Positions 25,581-37,779 of a DNA stretch of 64,000 nt are shown piece by piece (the stretch's first letter is position 1; each line of letters opens with the position of its first letter). The DNA is from Odobenus rosmarus divergens (lineage: Eukaryota > Chordata > Mammalia > Carnivora > Odobenidae). The notes under the pieces were generated by a model. It saw nothing but the letters and a program-made list of their open reading frames with translations. It had not been told where the DNA came from and searched no databases. Position numbers and translations under genes: made by a program. The DNA is taken from NCBI RefSeq assembly GCF_000321225.1, contig NW_004451861.1:343131-407130 (forward strand). The letters are read 5' to 3'.

Positions 25581-25604
25581 AGGGGAGGGAGGAGGAAGCT
25601 TCTT

Positions 25605-25815
25605 CTTTTTTTTTTTTTAATTTTTATTTTAAAGATTTTTATTTATTTATTTGACAGAGAGAGAGACAGCAAGAGAAGGAACACAAGCAGGGGCAGAGGG
25701 AGAAACAGGCTTCCTGTCGAGCAGGGAGCCCGATGTGGGGCTCGATCCCAGGACTCTGGGATCATGACCTGAGCTGAAAGCAGACGCTTAACCAACTGAG
25801 CCACACAGCAGCCCC
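25605..25815 (-). mobile_element. SINEC
   Basis: T-tail, TTTATTTATTTATTTGACAG, GA tract and a head ending GCCACACAGCAGCCCC. GGAGG.GGAAGCTTCT occurs on both sides as an approximate target duplication. Confidence 0.9.
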
Positions 25816-26712
25816 GGGAGGGGGAAGCTTCTATACAGCATGGAGAGCAGGAGCACCTTACCTTCCGCAGTGTTCATTTCTGCAACCGACCATATGACTT
25901 TATTCATTATTTGTTATTTCAATCTTCTGAACTCCACTGCCAGTTCTGGGCTCCCTTTGCCTCCACCAGCCTCTCAGCAGGTTAGGGTTCTTTATTCAGG
26001 CGGTAACTGAAACTTCATTCTTGAAGGGCATGAAACTTTGGGAAGTCCTTTTATGTGGGTTCTCATGGTCATCCATTGACATTTACCACTTGACAAGACA
26101 TGATATAGAGCCTTTCCACAGGATTGCTTGGTTTGCGGAATACTCTCCCATCATTTGCCTAATTTAACAGGAACTCCATTTCCCCTTGATAACCAGTCTG
26201 ATCCCCTTAGTCATTGTGGTGACCCTGTTTTTCTTTGACCTGTTTATCCGGGGACACAAGGAACCCAAAAGGGGCAGTTTGTGGTCATGGGAATATAGTT
26301 TCGTCCAATGGTGGAATAATTTTGCCCTTGGGATCTCAGACTTCTAAACCAGTAGAATAAGAGTTACAAATATGATAAGTGAATTTTTATAAGTGAATTA
26401 TTAGATGGGATGTTAGGAGATTCTACTCTCATTTCCATCCGTTGGATCTCAGAATAACACATTCTGACTATGAGAGAATCAGCACCCCGTATGGTTGTTG
26501 GCTCAAAGCAAATAACCATATCAGGAACAACACACCCTAATCAAACAAAGTGTTGCTTTCCACCTGGTGCTGGAACTGAATGTCCACAGGCCAGTTGCTG
26601 CCAGGTGGCAAAGTTGTGGTAAGAGCAGGGAACGCTTTGACTGCCTCAATTCTTGTGCATGGACATGATTTTTGGCTCAGAAGCAACACTGTTAGATATC
26701 ATGATGATTTCT
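25816..26712. other. Intergenic, nothing recognised
   Basis: Mixed-composition sequence with no confident repeat and no exon-like frame. Confidence 0.45.
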
Positions 26713-27075
26713 TAGCCTGTTCAGGCTACTATAACAAAATACCACAACTGGGCAGCTTATACACAGTAAAAATTTATTTCTCTTATTTATTTATTTCTGG
26801 AGGCTGGAAGTCCGAGATCAGAGCACCAGCATAAGTCAGATGAGGGCCCTCTTTCAGGTCACAGAGGACCTATTGCTGTGTCCTCGCATGGGGAAAGGGG
26901 TCGGGGAGCTCCCTCTTTTTGTAATGCCTCTTTTTGTAAGTGCATTAATCTTATTCATGAAGGCTCCCACTCTCATGATCTAATCACCTCCCAAAGGTCT
27001 CCTGTCCCGATACCATCACGTTGGGCGTTAGGATTTCAGCCTGTGAATTCTGTGGTGGAGCAATGTGTAAGGCAG
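26713..27075 (-). mobile_element. ERVL-MaLR-like solo LTR remnant
   Basis: Read antisense it has the features of a MaLR-type LTR: 'ctgttcaggctactataacaa', 'tctggaggctggaagtcc', 'catgatctaatcacctcccaa', 'ttaggatttcagcctgtgaat'. On the minus strand an AATAAATTT poly(A) region lies near 26765-26780. No internal or coding viral sequence is present. Subfamily uncertain. Confidence 0.55.
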
Positions 27076-28850
27076 ATTGTGTTGCAGGAAGGAGCATGGG
27101 AAGCAGAGAATGCTTATCCAGCCTAAGGGTCTTTTCCACTGAGGGCAATTTCCTGTCCCCTCTGTGACAAGAAGTTTCACTATATTCAACCTTCGGATGG
27201 TGTCAGCCTGGTCCTCGGGGTATGGTACAAGAATGGGATTCAAGGCTGGTTGCCGCTGTGGATGATTTGGACACCCAACAGGGGCAGTGGGCAGGCAAGC
27301 CCAGTGGTGAGAAGAAATCCTGTCTTCATCCCTTACCTTCATCCCTGCCTCTACAGGCACTTCACTCACCGCCCATGAAACAAAATGTGGGGTTGGTGGG
27401 CAGGAGACTCACTGGCAGCTCCAGAGTGGGTTTACTTTCTTTTCTTGATCATCAAGAACCTAGGCTCTGGGGGTGGGCTGTGTCTTTGGTAAGCACTCAC
27501 ATGGACATAACAAATACTCTCACATTCTGGTCCCGTTCTGAGATGCCTCTCTCCTCCACCCTCCTCTTCTCTAGACTTCCTTGTCATTGAATTCCAACTT
27601 TTTCTTTCCAAGTCCCTGAAACTTTTTCCAAGTTATAGCAGCTGCTCACACACCAGACCCTCCTTCCCATTCCGTGCAAAGTGTACTTTCAGATGCGCTG
27701 TTTCAAGTTCTGTCCCGAGCACGGTTTTTCATTCTCCACTGTCCTTGTGAGTTACTTCTAAGTGGGACTGTGACTTTGCAGCTGTCCACTTCTAACTTAT
27801 GAAGCCACATTTAAATGATGTTTAAATTTTTGCCTTCCTCAGTTGACTGGGGGCTCCTTACATGGCCAGAGGTGTGGGCAGAAGGAAAGATGTCAGTGTA
27901 GGAGGATAGACACCCTAGGGGCATAAACTTTGTTCATGCAACTGGTTTATGCCTTCAGGATCTGCTCCCACTGGATTCCATAAGTGTACTCCCCTTGTTG
28001 ATAGTGTGCTGCTGGTTCCACCTGATTTTATAGCTTGATGAGACTGACAACATCCAGTTCAGGATGGGCACCTCCATGTACAAGGCCAACTGGTTTTTTG
28101 GTCAGGGGTTTAGTCTCTGCTAGGGCTCCACAGCAAGCCAAGCACTATTTTTCTAAAGAAGATGTACTTAAAGAAGAGGACATGGTTTGCTTTGAAACCC
28201 AGTGATTTTTCCTTCAAGGCTCTCCGTAGGCTCTATTCATCGTCCTGAACATGCTTTGATACTTAAGCACCAAGAGGCGGTGCTATTTCCAGTGCTACCT
28301 GGAGGAATTGAGAACCCTCCTTTGCTCAGCCTTGCTCCAAGTCAGCAGCCTTGGAAGTTACTCAGTAAATGAGTTGAGACTTTCAACTCAAAGTGTCCTA
28401 ATATTCCCACCAGGCTTTTTGCCTTTTAACTGGGTGGGGGGCAGGGTGCAACATCTTATTTTTCTCTTTGAAGCTTATATCCCAACAACCTTGAGAATAC
28501 TGGTCTCCCACAAACATCTGTAAGGTGACAGATCCTTGCGTTTAACAGAATTTATCTTTGAACCACTTGCATCGATGGCTCATGGCAGGGTTTCCTGCTA
28601 CTGCTTGCTCGCCCCGTCTTAACAGCGTGGTGTGATTACCTAGCGAACCAGCATGATCTCGTGGGCCGGGGGGATGCCCAAAGTCCCTCTGTGCTATGGA
28701 CTCCCAATATTTCATCCTGCAGTGGCTACTGCCCCAACCAGGTCGGACATCCAGTCCCAGATGCCTATCTTTGACGGTGTGTTGTCTCCAGTCACTTTTC
28801 TTACCAATTAATGATCAGGCAGGACTTTATTTTTAACACAAATCATTAAA
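27076..28850. other. Intergenic, nothing recognised
   Basis: Moderately GC-rich, apparently unique sequence. Frames of 113-122 codons overlap on both strands at 27030-27590, with no recognisable domain. Confidence 0.45.
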
Positions 28851-28859
28851 ACGGGGAAT

Positions 28860-29335
28860 AAGAAGTTTTCCAAGTCACTGGAGGGCTAGAAGAACAGATT
28901 TTGAGCAGAGACTTCAGGCAGGGCGATCAAAACAACACCGCAGAGTTGGTGAAGCAAGTGTGTGGCCAGCTCCACCACAGTCAGAAAGCAGGGAATCGGG
29001 ACACCAGCATACAGCGGGTGGCCGTGGAGGACACAGTACTGTGGGGCAGGCTGGATGGCCCCCACTCTGCTTTCCAACATCCACGAAGCCAGAGACCCAA
29101 TGTGGAAAACTCTGCTGAAGCTGCAGAAAAACTGCTGCTTCCATGACCGAGTGACTGAGCTTGGCAGCTGCAGCACATCAAGGATGCTGATCTGCTCCCC
29201 GATGGCCCAGGCGCCACCTGTTTGGTGGAAGTCAGGCCCCCCGTGGAAGCCGGCTCGGCTCAGAGGTGATCTGCAGCCTCCAGCAGGCACGAGGCCATCC
29301 AGCGGGGGCATGAAACAGAGCTGAGCGAGCCTTTT
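28860..29335. pseudogene. Unidentified GC-rich open block, possible retrocopy
   Basis: A GC-rich block in an AT-rich neighbourhood is open in several frames: 141 codons at 28886-29311 on the minus strand, and 120 and 81 codons on the plus strand. The + strand reads like a frameshifted coding sequence (NNTAELVKQVCGQL, then ARDPMWKTLLKLQKN, then a stop after GMKQS), intronless, with purine-rich DNA downstream. I cannot name a parent gene and see no poly(A) tail or target duplication. It could equally be a conserved non-coding or lncRNA exon, so the label is tentative. Confidence 0.25.
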
Positions 29336-30153
29336 CCTGCCAGGGCTGCCAAAGAAGCCATGTAAGAGTCTGGGAAGTAAAAAGACTTATTGGCTGATTC
29401 AACATGAGGAAGAAGAGGAAGGGAAGTCTTTCAAGTGTCTGAAGAGGAGCTGGTGTGGGAGAAGGATGCTGTTAACATAGGTCCAGTTGAAGACAGCAAT
29501 GTGGGACTGAAATAAGAGAGAGCAAAATAGGTCAGAAAGGCAGGAGAAAGCCAAAGAAGCTTTGAAAGAGAAGGGAGTGCTAATGGGGTCACAGAAAGAA
29601 GGGAGGGAGAAAAAGTTTGGACCCCCCCACTTATGGTAGAGCAGGGAGTTTGGCTCCGCTACACCTTCGAGCCATTACTCACAAATATTGCTACTCTGAG
29701 ATATTGGGCAGTCCAGGGGATTTAAGCCCCGAGGGAAAGAATGACAACAGCAATGGCTATAGAATCATGGGTCTCAAATTCTTTATTGTTGAAGGTATTT
29801 TTGTATATATTCCCATGGCAAATAAGACACAGTGAGGGCAGTTTGATTTTTTTCTCTTTTCCATTTTGAAATACCACCTGTTAGCAACCATGCACGGAGT
29901 GTAGTCACAATCCTGGTTGACAGAGAGCCACACTGTGGTCATCTTAGAGTGTGTCAGACATCACAGTCCCGCAGGGACCGCGGCTCTTGAGTCCGCACAG
30001 ACTCATCTCAGGGAAGTAGTTCTTCCTTGGTGGGGAAGGTGCTACATTCTTTAAAGGAAAGGCAGGAGAAAATGGAATTGTAGTTTTCTTTTTAAATAAA
30101 AAATGTAGAGTAAAAAGACAAGCAAAAAAGTTGGTTAAATAAGATAAATATTT
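29336..30153. other. Intergenic, nothing recognised
   Basis: The left half (29380-29620) is purine-rich on the + strand and the right half is AT-rich. No repeat or gene is assigned. Confidence 0.45.
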
Positions 30154-30367
30154 AAAATGGCTGTACACAGGGGCGCCTGGGTGGTGCAGTCGATTGAGCC
30201 CGACTCTTGATTTTGGCTCAGGTCGTGATCTCAGAGTCGTGAGATCGAGCCCTGATCAGTGGGGAGTCTGTTTAAAACTCTCTCTCTCCCAGCTCTGCCC
30301 CTTCTCCCTAACTTCCCCGCCCTAAAATAAATAAATACAACTTAAAAAAAAAATAAAACGGCTGTAT
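30154..30367 (+). mobile_element. SINEC
   Basis: The element starts GGGGCGCCTGGGTGGTGCAG at 30170 and ends in an A-rich tail near 30352. AAAATGGCTGTACAC before and AAAACGGCTGTATAC after are a diverged target duplication. Confidence 0.92.
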
Positions 30368-30385
30368 ACCCAGAGAAGGAGGCTT

Positions 30386-30560
30386 AATCTACCTTATCCT
30401 CTCAGAGTCTCAGTTTCTCATCTGTAAAATGGGGACAATGGTCCTCACTTTCTAGAGGTTTTGTAAAGACTGAATCAGGTCATAATTTGTCTGATACACT
30501 TAACCCAACGTCTGGCACAAAGTAAGCGCTCAGTCGATGTTAATTGTTATTACTGTTATC
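30386..30560 (+). mobile_element. MIR, sense
   Basis: 'gagtctcagtttctcatctg', 'taaaatggggacaatgg', 'tctggcacaaagtaagcgctca' follow the MIR core and 3' consensus in order. Confidence 0.85.
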
Positions 30561-31040
30561 AGAGCTAGCATATTTGTGTGTCATTAGCAGGGCTGTGCAA
30601 ACCACATGTTTTGATTTCTTACAGCTATGTCACGTAGCATGATCATTGTCTTATTACGTATTCAATAACTGATTTTTTGTTTCTCTTAAATATATTAAAT
30701 TGTGGCTAAGAATACAACATTAACACATAAGTAAAGTGAAACGCAATAGAAAACAACAACTCTAGCTCACCAATATTGAACATTCTTTCAACGCAAAGAG
30801 AAACACACATTTAAATAACAAAATCTCAACAAATAAATCCAAAATTACAAAAAGATAAACAAGAATCAGTCTTGTGTACCGTTTTGGTATACCCAGGGAA
30901 TGGCCTTCAAAGACAGGTTTCTGGAAGGCAGAAGAAAGGAGTGTACTCTGCAAGAGTGCGTACTCCTTTGCCCAATGACATGGGCTCTGGACTTTTGAAA
31001 GGCAACAGGTGTCATTATGGCTCATAAGAAACCTACCTAC
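30561..31040. other. Intergenic, AT-rich
   Basis: No repeat or gene is recognised with confidence. It lies left of the CTCF-like motif. Confidence 0.45.
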
Positions 31041-31044
31041 ACTG

Positions 31045-31058
31045 CTGCCCCCTACTGC
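31045..31058 (-). promoter_or_regulatory. CTCF-like motif
   Basis: The minus strand reads GCAGTAGGGGGCAG, one mismatch from the CTCF core CCASYAGRKGGCRS. It lies between CCL20 and DAW1, outside any recognised SINE. Binding is inferred from the motif only. Confidence 0.6.
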
Positions 31059-31472
31059 CAATGGGCAGCTAAATAACCATAAGTGGTTTATAAGAATCCC
31101 TCAAAGTGAGACTTTGAATACCTGGTTAGATATATTGTGCATGTATGCATTGTAGAGTTAGATAATTCAGTTGTAGAAGCACATAACTGCAGGATGATAA
31201 TATTTAAGGAAAAACAATTTTAGGTGCCTAAGGATTTAAAGGGCAGTAAGTGCCCTTCTTATATTTTCATCATTAATCTGCACAAGAACCCCAGGAGAGA
31301 GATACTAACATTATCCCCACTGTAAGTGAAGGAAGCTAGAGGCTCTAAAAGTGATCCTGCTCTAAGCATCAGAACCGGCATTCAACTTCAAACTCCTTTA
31401 ACTCAGTTTTGCATCCTTTCTAGGCCAGGATGCCTCCCTAAAAGGGACACAGTCGTCAACAACATCAAAACT

Positions 31473-31691
31473 TTGACTCTTGGGTGCCTGGGTGGCTCAG
31501 TTGGTTAAGTGTCTTCCTTCCGCTAAGGTCATGATCCCAGAGTCCTGGGATCGAGCCCCGCATCGGGCTCCCTGCTCTGTGGGGAGTCTACTTTTTTCTC
31601 TCTCCCTCTGCTGCTCCCCCTGCTTGTGCTTTCTCTCTCTCTCTCTCAAATAAATAAATAAATAAAATCTTTAAAAAAAAGGTTGACTCTT
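31473..31691 (+). mobile_element. SINEC
   Basis: The element runs from TGGGTGCCTGGGTGGCTCAG at 31481 to the (AAAT)n tail near 31681. TTGACTCTT flanks both ends. Confidence 0.92.
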
Positions 31692-34084
31692 TGGCAAGTC
31701 TAACCTAATTACATTACACTATCTCCGTGCCGCCCCCGCCCCCACCCCGCGCGCACTCCCCACTTCTTTCGCAACCAAAAGCAACTTGCAGGCAAATGCA
31801 CTTCTGTAGAGTATGAGCCACACCGGGAAGTTTAGGTGGGTCAAAGCTTTTGTGTGAGCAGCGTTGTAAGGATCCACACTCCCTTGGGCGTGAATGGAGG
31901 ACTGTGGGCAGTCTCTGCAGCACCCCAAGCCCCGCCATGGAGGAAGAGTGCAGAGAAACCTGGCCCATGCCCAGCCTGGGTCAGCGGGCTGTGGGAGTGC
32001 CCCCATTAAGCCTGGCCCTGGAGCCCTAGGGTGGGGAAGGGGCATCATTTTTGGTTCTCCAACCCAGAGGAGATACCTTTTTATAATCTGCGCAAAGGCA
32101 TGGATTGTGCTAGTGGTGGCCGTGTATGAAGCACTTGCTGGGCATTGTCTGCCCTTGGGTGATTCATGAGTCTGGCGGGCAGAGGGTACCAGCGCACTGA
32201 CTTGAAACCAACCCCCTTCACCGGCATATTTAGGAAGTGGACCCTTTCATCTGGGTAAACGGAGGAAAGATGGAGACGGTTTGTTATAAGATGTGGAAGG
32301 CTGACAGAGAACTCCTTTGGCGTTTTGAGGTTCAGGAAGAAGAAGAATGATACCACCCTTCTGTGAGATAATACTAGAATCCGACAAGCCTTGCAAAGAA
32401 ACTTTCCTTCATTACTGCAATGGGTGGAAATTGGGTAGAAATGGCAGCCCAATGTGGGTTAGAGAGAGCCCTCTTGTTTCTCATGGTCAAATTGGCGTGT
32501 CTAGATATTTAAAAATTTTCAGGATCCATGACTGGGACCTGGAAGGTAGAGAGCCTTCCAGGGTCTGCTGGCCTAGAGGAGAAAATGCATATGTGATGCA
32601 TAGACTGTCCAGCTGCAATCTAGAGCAAGACATAGTCACATCTCAGCACCTGGCTGCAGCGAGCAACCCTGGCAAGTAGGGGGCGGTTTGCAAAGTAGGA
32701 GGGCAGGACCCATGGTAACCGTGACTGAGAATTCTGGGCCTTTCTCCACAAGCCATGATAAGTGGCTGTGGGGAGTTCAGAATAAACTCTCTTTGAGGAG
32801 GACAAAGAAAATAACAGTTCTGAATGCAATGAGGTTTTATACATGAAATGGCTTCCACAGGAATCCCTGGATTCATCTGAATTTGCTGGAAAGTGGCCAG
32901 GTACAGTCTTGTGATTGGGGACCTGAGGCAGGAATCGCCTTAGTCCTGATGTGAAACCCACAGCCACACCGTACAGTTGAACTGAGCATGTGGCAAAGGT
33001 AATTAGAGTCTGGTACGACTTTAGAGCTGATGAAGTGGGAGGCCTATCAGGTGGAAGGAATGACAGAATGGAAGCCCAGAGCCTGAATAAGTTGGCCATG
33101 TTATACTGGAGCCAAACGGAATGAAAGATGATTTGCAGATGAGGAACTCCAGGTGAGCACAAGTGACTTGCTCAAAGGTAACTGATGGGAAGGCCGGGAT
33201 TGGAACTTCCAACTCCCAGTCCACCGTCATTCACCTGCCCGCACCTGCTGTCTTGTGAAAACACACAGGCAGTATAAAATCAAGGAACTACAGCATCAAA
33301 AGGGAAATTAGACCTCTTATCTAGTTTTGGCTTTCATCCAATTAATACTGTGTTCTGCAGTCATCCTGGCAGCTGGTGAAACTGCTTCAGCTAAAACACT
33401 TCCCGTGCTGGGAAATCCTCAGTACTTTTTGAGACAGCCTAGCCCATTACTGGACACACGGGGACAAAGTTCTTTGCGTTGAGCTGAAATCTGTCTCTGG
33501 GGATCCGGCTCTCTCAACCCTGCCCTCTACCTGCACATAATCAGTTACTTCCTCTTCCAAATGGGGATCCTCCAAATTCTTGAGGATCAAACACTAATGG
33601 AGGACCCACTGTGTGCCAGGCACGGAAGGTGGTGTGATGCCCATGGCAACTCCCCTCGTTCAAACATTCTCAAGTCCCTTACACACCTTTATTCTTCTCT
33701 GGACAATCTCTAGAGTTGTTAAGATCTAGAACCCTCTTCCCCCTTCCAAGTCCTCACAGGCCATTTGTTTAAGAAGACAAGTCTATTTGGATCTACAGAC
33801 AAAGTAGTTATGTCTTAAGGAATGCAAACTCGTTTCAATATTTATACTAATTATATTAATACAAACATAACTAGAAAAGTGTATCTACTGTCAGGTATCA
33901 TACAAAGGACTCCAAATTACCTGTATGGGGTTATCAGAGTAATTGTTGATCTAGATTATCAATTTGAATGGGAGCCATACGCACACACCCTTCCCCAATT
34001 TCAAACAAACAACCTTGGGAAAATAAATGCTTATCACTGTCATCACCAACCTTGATACTTACAGAGTGTTTCTGAACAAGCCAG
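31692..34084. other. Intergenic, including the longest open frame in the window
   Basis: 31720-32050 is GC-rich with a CCGCCCCCGCCCCC tract. A 180-codon frame at 32620-33162 on the minus strand has no recognisable domain, and its 5' end overlaps a MIR-like segment at about 33130-33230. I regard it as chance. Confidence 0.5.
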
Positions 34085-34235
34085 ACTTAGAGATAACAAC
34101 CCCATTAACTTGAGGCTGGGATCATTCTTATCTTTCTGATGAGGAAACTGAAGCCTTAGGGGTTAGGGATCTTGCCTAAGAGCACACGTCTGGTAGGTGG
34201 CAGAGCGAGGTCTCAGGTCAGGCGTGCTGCTCTTA
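34085..34235 (-). mobile_element. MIR, antisense
   Basis: 'ctgatgaggaaactgaagcc', 'atcttgcctaagagcacacg', 'ctggtaggtggcagagcg' match the antisense MIR core. Confidence 0.8.
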
Positions 34236-35239
34236 GTGGCAGAAGCTACTGTGGACCAGCCCTGTTCATGTGGCCTGCTTGTCCCAGGAGCAGTCCCTCA
34301 TTGATCATAAATGCAGTCCTACTTAGGGACATGCCCCCCACTCCATAAACACAATCGTTTCAAACCCACCTGAAATTTGATCCTTTCTAGGAATGACTTC
34401 CCCCAAATTACTGTTTTCAGAATTAGATCCTTTGTACCTGAAACATGCCTAGCACTGGTAGGCCCTCTCTATATATACTTAGTGAATCAATTAGTGGCCC
34501 CTGGCGCCACTGGTTTTCTGGTCCCAGATGAGATCAGGTACTCCACAGGTCCTTCAGTGATGTGGAGGCAGAAATGGGAAGAAGTTTCCAAAGCCCGGAT
34601 GCAGCTCCTCTGGGGTTGCTGTACTGGGATCCCACGCCCTGGGAGGCACAGCTGACCTCTCCTGCCGGTCTCTGAACATTCAGATCTCATTCTCTGTACC
34701 TGCTTTCCAGGAGGCAACTGTACCTCTCTTTTCTACGTACTGCTTTCAATGGGTGCCCCCAAAACTAGTGATTATAGTCTCCCATTGATGCCATGGCTCT
34801 TTCCAGGAGGAGCTGGGTCAAATGGGAACCACCATGTCCTGCTGGAACTGCATTCCTGCCCATTGGTCTCACCTCAGTGCTGAGCCAGATCCTCCAGGCT
34901 GACTCCTGCCTCCCTCCCTCGGTCCTTCTTTCCCTCCTTCCTTCCCTCTCCCACTTGTAGACATTCCTCCACCCCCAGCCTTCCTTCACACTCTGATATC
35001 CACTGGCGTCCCTCAGCGCATTGGAGACTCCGAAACCCAATTATGTAGAGAATTCCAGTTTCTTCCCACACTGTTTCTGGGTTCTCTTCACATCCTCGGA
35101 TATGACTGAGTGAGCACCTTACTGTCCCTGATGATCAGGGAAGACTTCAGAATACATAAAAGGCCTGATGGTAGGGGGAGAGTGCCCACCTTCACTCAGT
35201 CTTGGCCAAGCCATTGTAACATATTATACCATATATACT
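34236..35239. other. Intergenic, nothing coding
   Basis: Includes a CCTT/CCCT-rich pyrimidine stretch at about 34905-34950. No gene was seen. Confidence 0.5.
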
Positions 35240-35421
35240 GAGTGGTTTTCAAACTTTATTGTTCACCAGAATCACCAGAAAACTTGTTCAAACATGGATT
35301 GTTGGGTATTCGCTACCAGCATTTCTGATTCTGTAGGCGGTAGGGTGGGGCAAGAATTTACATTTCTAGCAAGTTCCCAGGTGAGACTGATGCTGCTGGT
35401 CCAGGGACACACTGAGAATGG
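35240..35421 (+). mobile_element. MER5A, near full length
   Basis: From 'agtggttttcaaactttatt' through 'gcaagaatttacatttctag' and 'gatgctgctggtccaggga' to 'cactgagaatgg'. This is the MER5A consensus order, a hAT-derived MITE shared by placental mammals. Confidence 0.88.
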
Positions 35422-36719
35422 AAACCCAGTGTGGCTTCAATCCACCAGACAGAATTAGTTTGGGGAGTAAAGTTAATGCTACTAATTTTTTTTTTTTTTT
35501 TAAGTTTCTGGTTGTTCAAGGCAGGTGTCAGCAGGAAGAAACCCAGAGTCAAATGTTACTTTTATATATACAAATCCATTATGAATGCCGATTATTCCTC
35601 TAGTGGGTCAATGGTCAAATCAACACAGAATGGCAGGAATTGATGAAAAAGTATGATACAACTTTAAGAAAGGTCTCTAAAGTAGTCCTGTGAGGAACTC
35701 ATACCAAGTCTGCCAGACACTGAGATGAGCACCCAACACCTGGGCAATGTAGGAGTTTTGTTTTTGTAGATTTCTGTACATCATTTATGGCTAATGGCTC
35801 TGCACTGGGGGTAAGTTAGCATGAAATAGACATTTACTCAGGTTGAGAGAGTCATGCAGCACCTTCCAGGAATGAGTAAATGCTGAGTCAATTAAGCATA
35901 GCTTTCACCTCAATGTAAGCCAAGGCCAAAAGAGAAATCTGCCCACACTCATGAACTTCGCTTGCTTCTCTTTGGATCACCACTTCATTTGCATACAAGC
36001 CTACTGCTTCCCAAAAAGGGGGGTGGGGGGACTTACATTGGGTACTTGTGACAGGATTCTGGGCTGTCAAGTCAGTACACTAGGAATCCTATCAGCAAAG
36101 AGTATCTAGGTGTTAGGGAGAAACTGTGAGAGAACTTTGGGACACTCAGGGTGCTTCCACATCTGGATAAATGACTCTCAATTTAAGACAGAGGTGAGGG
36201 CTGCTGACCCCTGGTGGGCATGGGCTGTGGGAAGATGGGACTTCAACACCAAGGACCTGTGCCCCAGAGTCTGTAAAGAGGGCTCTGGATGTGACGTGGA
36301 GGTGGTGAGGCAGTTCTCTAACTTATGTGGGAGAACTTGGCTTAAACTCTTTGAGCCAAGGGAAGGATGTCAAAAGCTGCAGAGCTGGAATTCTTTTTTT
36401 AATAAGCAAAAGGACAACCTGTTAAAGTTTGGTTCAAGGGAGTAGGAGAAATCCTTTACCTGGAACAGAAAGACAAGAGCCACTTAGGAAGTTCAGGAAC
36501 TCCTGGAAATGAAAGGAGTGGTGGCGGATAGATAGGTAACAGTGGTGGAGGCTCTTGGTCTCATAACTAGAGGAAGGGGTAGGTGAAATTAGGGGTGAAG
36601 CAGGGAGTGAACTTGAACTTGGAGCTCTCTTAACAAAAGTGGAGCCAGATGGTTCTGTGGTTGTTATCTATATCCTGGAACATTCTGAAGCCTGGCTTGT
36701 TCTGTGGAAAACAAAGGCC
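35422..36719. other. Intergenic, nothing recognised
   Basis: Mixed sequence with a T14 run near 35490 and short frames only. Confidence 0.45.
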
Positions 36720-37470
36720 ACTTTTTATTTTGTAATAATTTCAAACTTTTGGAGAAGTTGCAAGAATAGGACAAGGAACTTCTCAAAAGGAGCCCTTTGC
36801 TTAGCTGGATTCAACATTTTTTTTTCTCAGTGGCTTTATTGTTTCTTATTCATCCACGTATCCAAACACACACATGCACGTGCATGCACACACACACACC
36901 TACACATAAACAAAAATTTTCAAAACCATTTGAGAGTTGATTGCAGATAAAATACCCCTTTATCTCTAAATAAATCAGTGTATTTTTTTCTAAGAACAAG
37001 GACATTGTCTTATATAACCACAGTGCAATGATCAAAATCGGGAAACTTAATATTGATATAATATCAATATAATCTAAACCACAATGTCTCATCCAATTGT
37101 CCCAATCATGTCCTTTACAGCTTATTTTCTTCCTGGTTCAGGACCCAGGATCACTCAGTGCATTTAATTGTTCTATGTCTTTAGTGTCCTTTAATCTGAA
37201 GCAGTTTTCATTGTTTTTTTTTTTTTTCTTGACGTTGACAGTTATTTTGTACAATTTCTTTAATTTGGGTTGTCCTCATGTTTCCTCATGATTAGAGACA
37301 GGTAATGCTTTGCAGGCAGGAATTCCAGAGAATTGCTGTGTTCTTGTCATTGGATTGCATTAGGAGGTGTATGAATGTCAGTTTGTCCCTACACTGGGGA
37401 TGTAAACTTCGATCCCAATGGTTAAATGGTGTCTACTGGATTTCTCCATTGAAAAGTTACTATTCTTTCA
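36720..37470 (-). mobile_element. Ancient L1 3' region (L1M-type), with CA-rich interruption
   Basis: 'agttgattgcagataaaatac', 'aacaaggacattgtcttata', 'caattgtcccaatcatgtcc', 'ctcatgtttcctcatgatta' are in the order of the old L1 3' region read antisense. A short CA-rich tract lies at about 36867-36905. Confidence 0.75.
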
Positions 37471-37527
37471 AAGGCCTCATTTAAAATGTCACAAGCATAA
37501 ACAGTAAATGGGTGAACAAAATCTACT

Positions 37528-37779
37528 AAAGACTTCCTTCTTTCTTTTTTTTAAGATTTTATTATTTTATTTGAGAGAGAGAGAGAGAGAGCTGAGGGAG
37601 GGGCAGAAGGAGAGGGAGAGAATATCAAGCCTACTTCACGATGAGCAGGAGCCCAAGGTGGGGCTCGATCCCATGACCCCGAGATTATGCATGACCCGGA
37701 GATCATGACCTGAGGGGAAACCAAGAGTCCAACACTTAACTGACTGAGCCACTCAGGAGCCCCAAGACGTCCTTATTTC
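37528..37779 (-). mobile_element. SINEC
   Basis: The element is about 37545-37763, with a head ending GCCACTCAGGAGCCCC. AAGAC.TCCTT.TTTC flanks both sides. A short internal duplication occurs around 'catgacccggaga'. Confidence 0.9.

Noticed and set aside
26713..27075. Possible endogenous retrovirus
   Set aside because: Only a MaLR-type LTR-like remnant is seen. There is no gag, pol or env-like reading frame nearby, so it is at most a solo LTR.
32620..33162. 180-codon minus-strand open frame, the longest in the window
   Set aside because: No recognisable domain, overlaps a MIR-like segment at its 5' end, low-complexity Ser/Pro-rich composition and no splice or promoter context.
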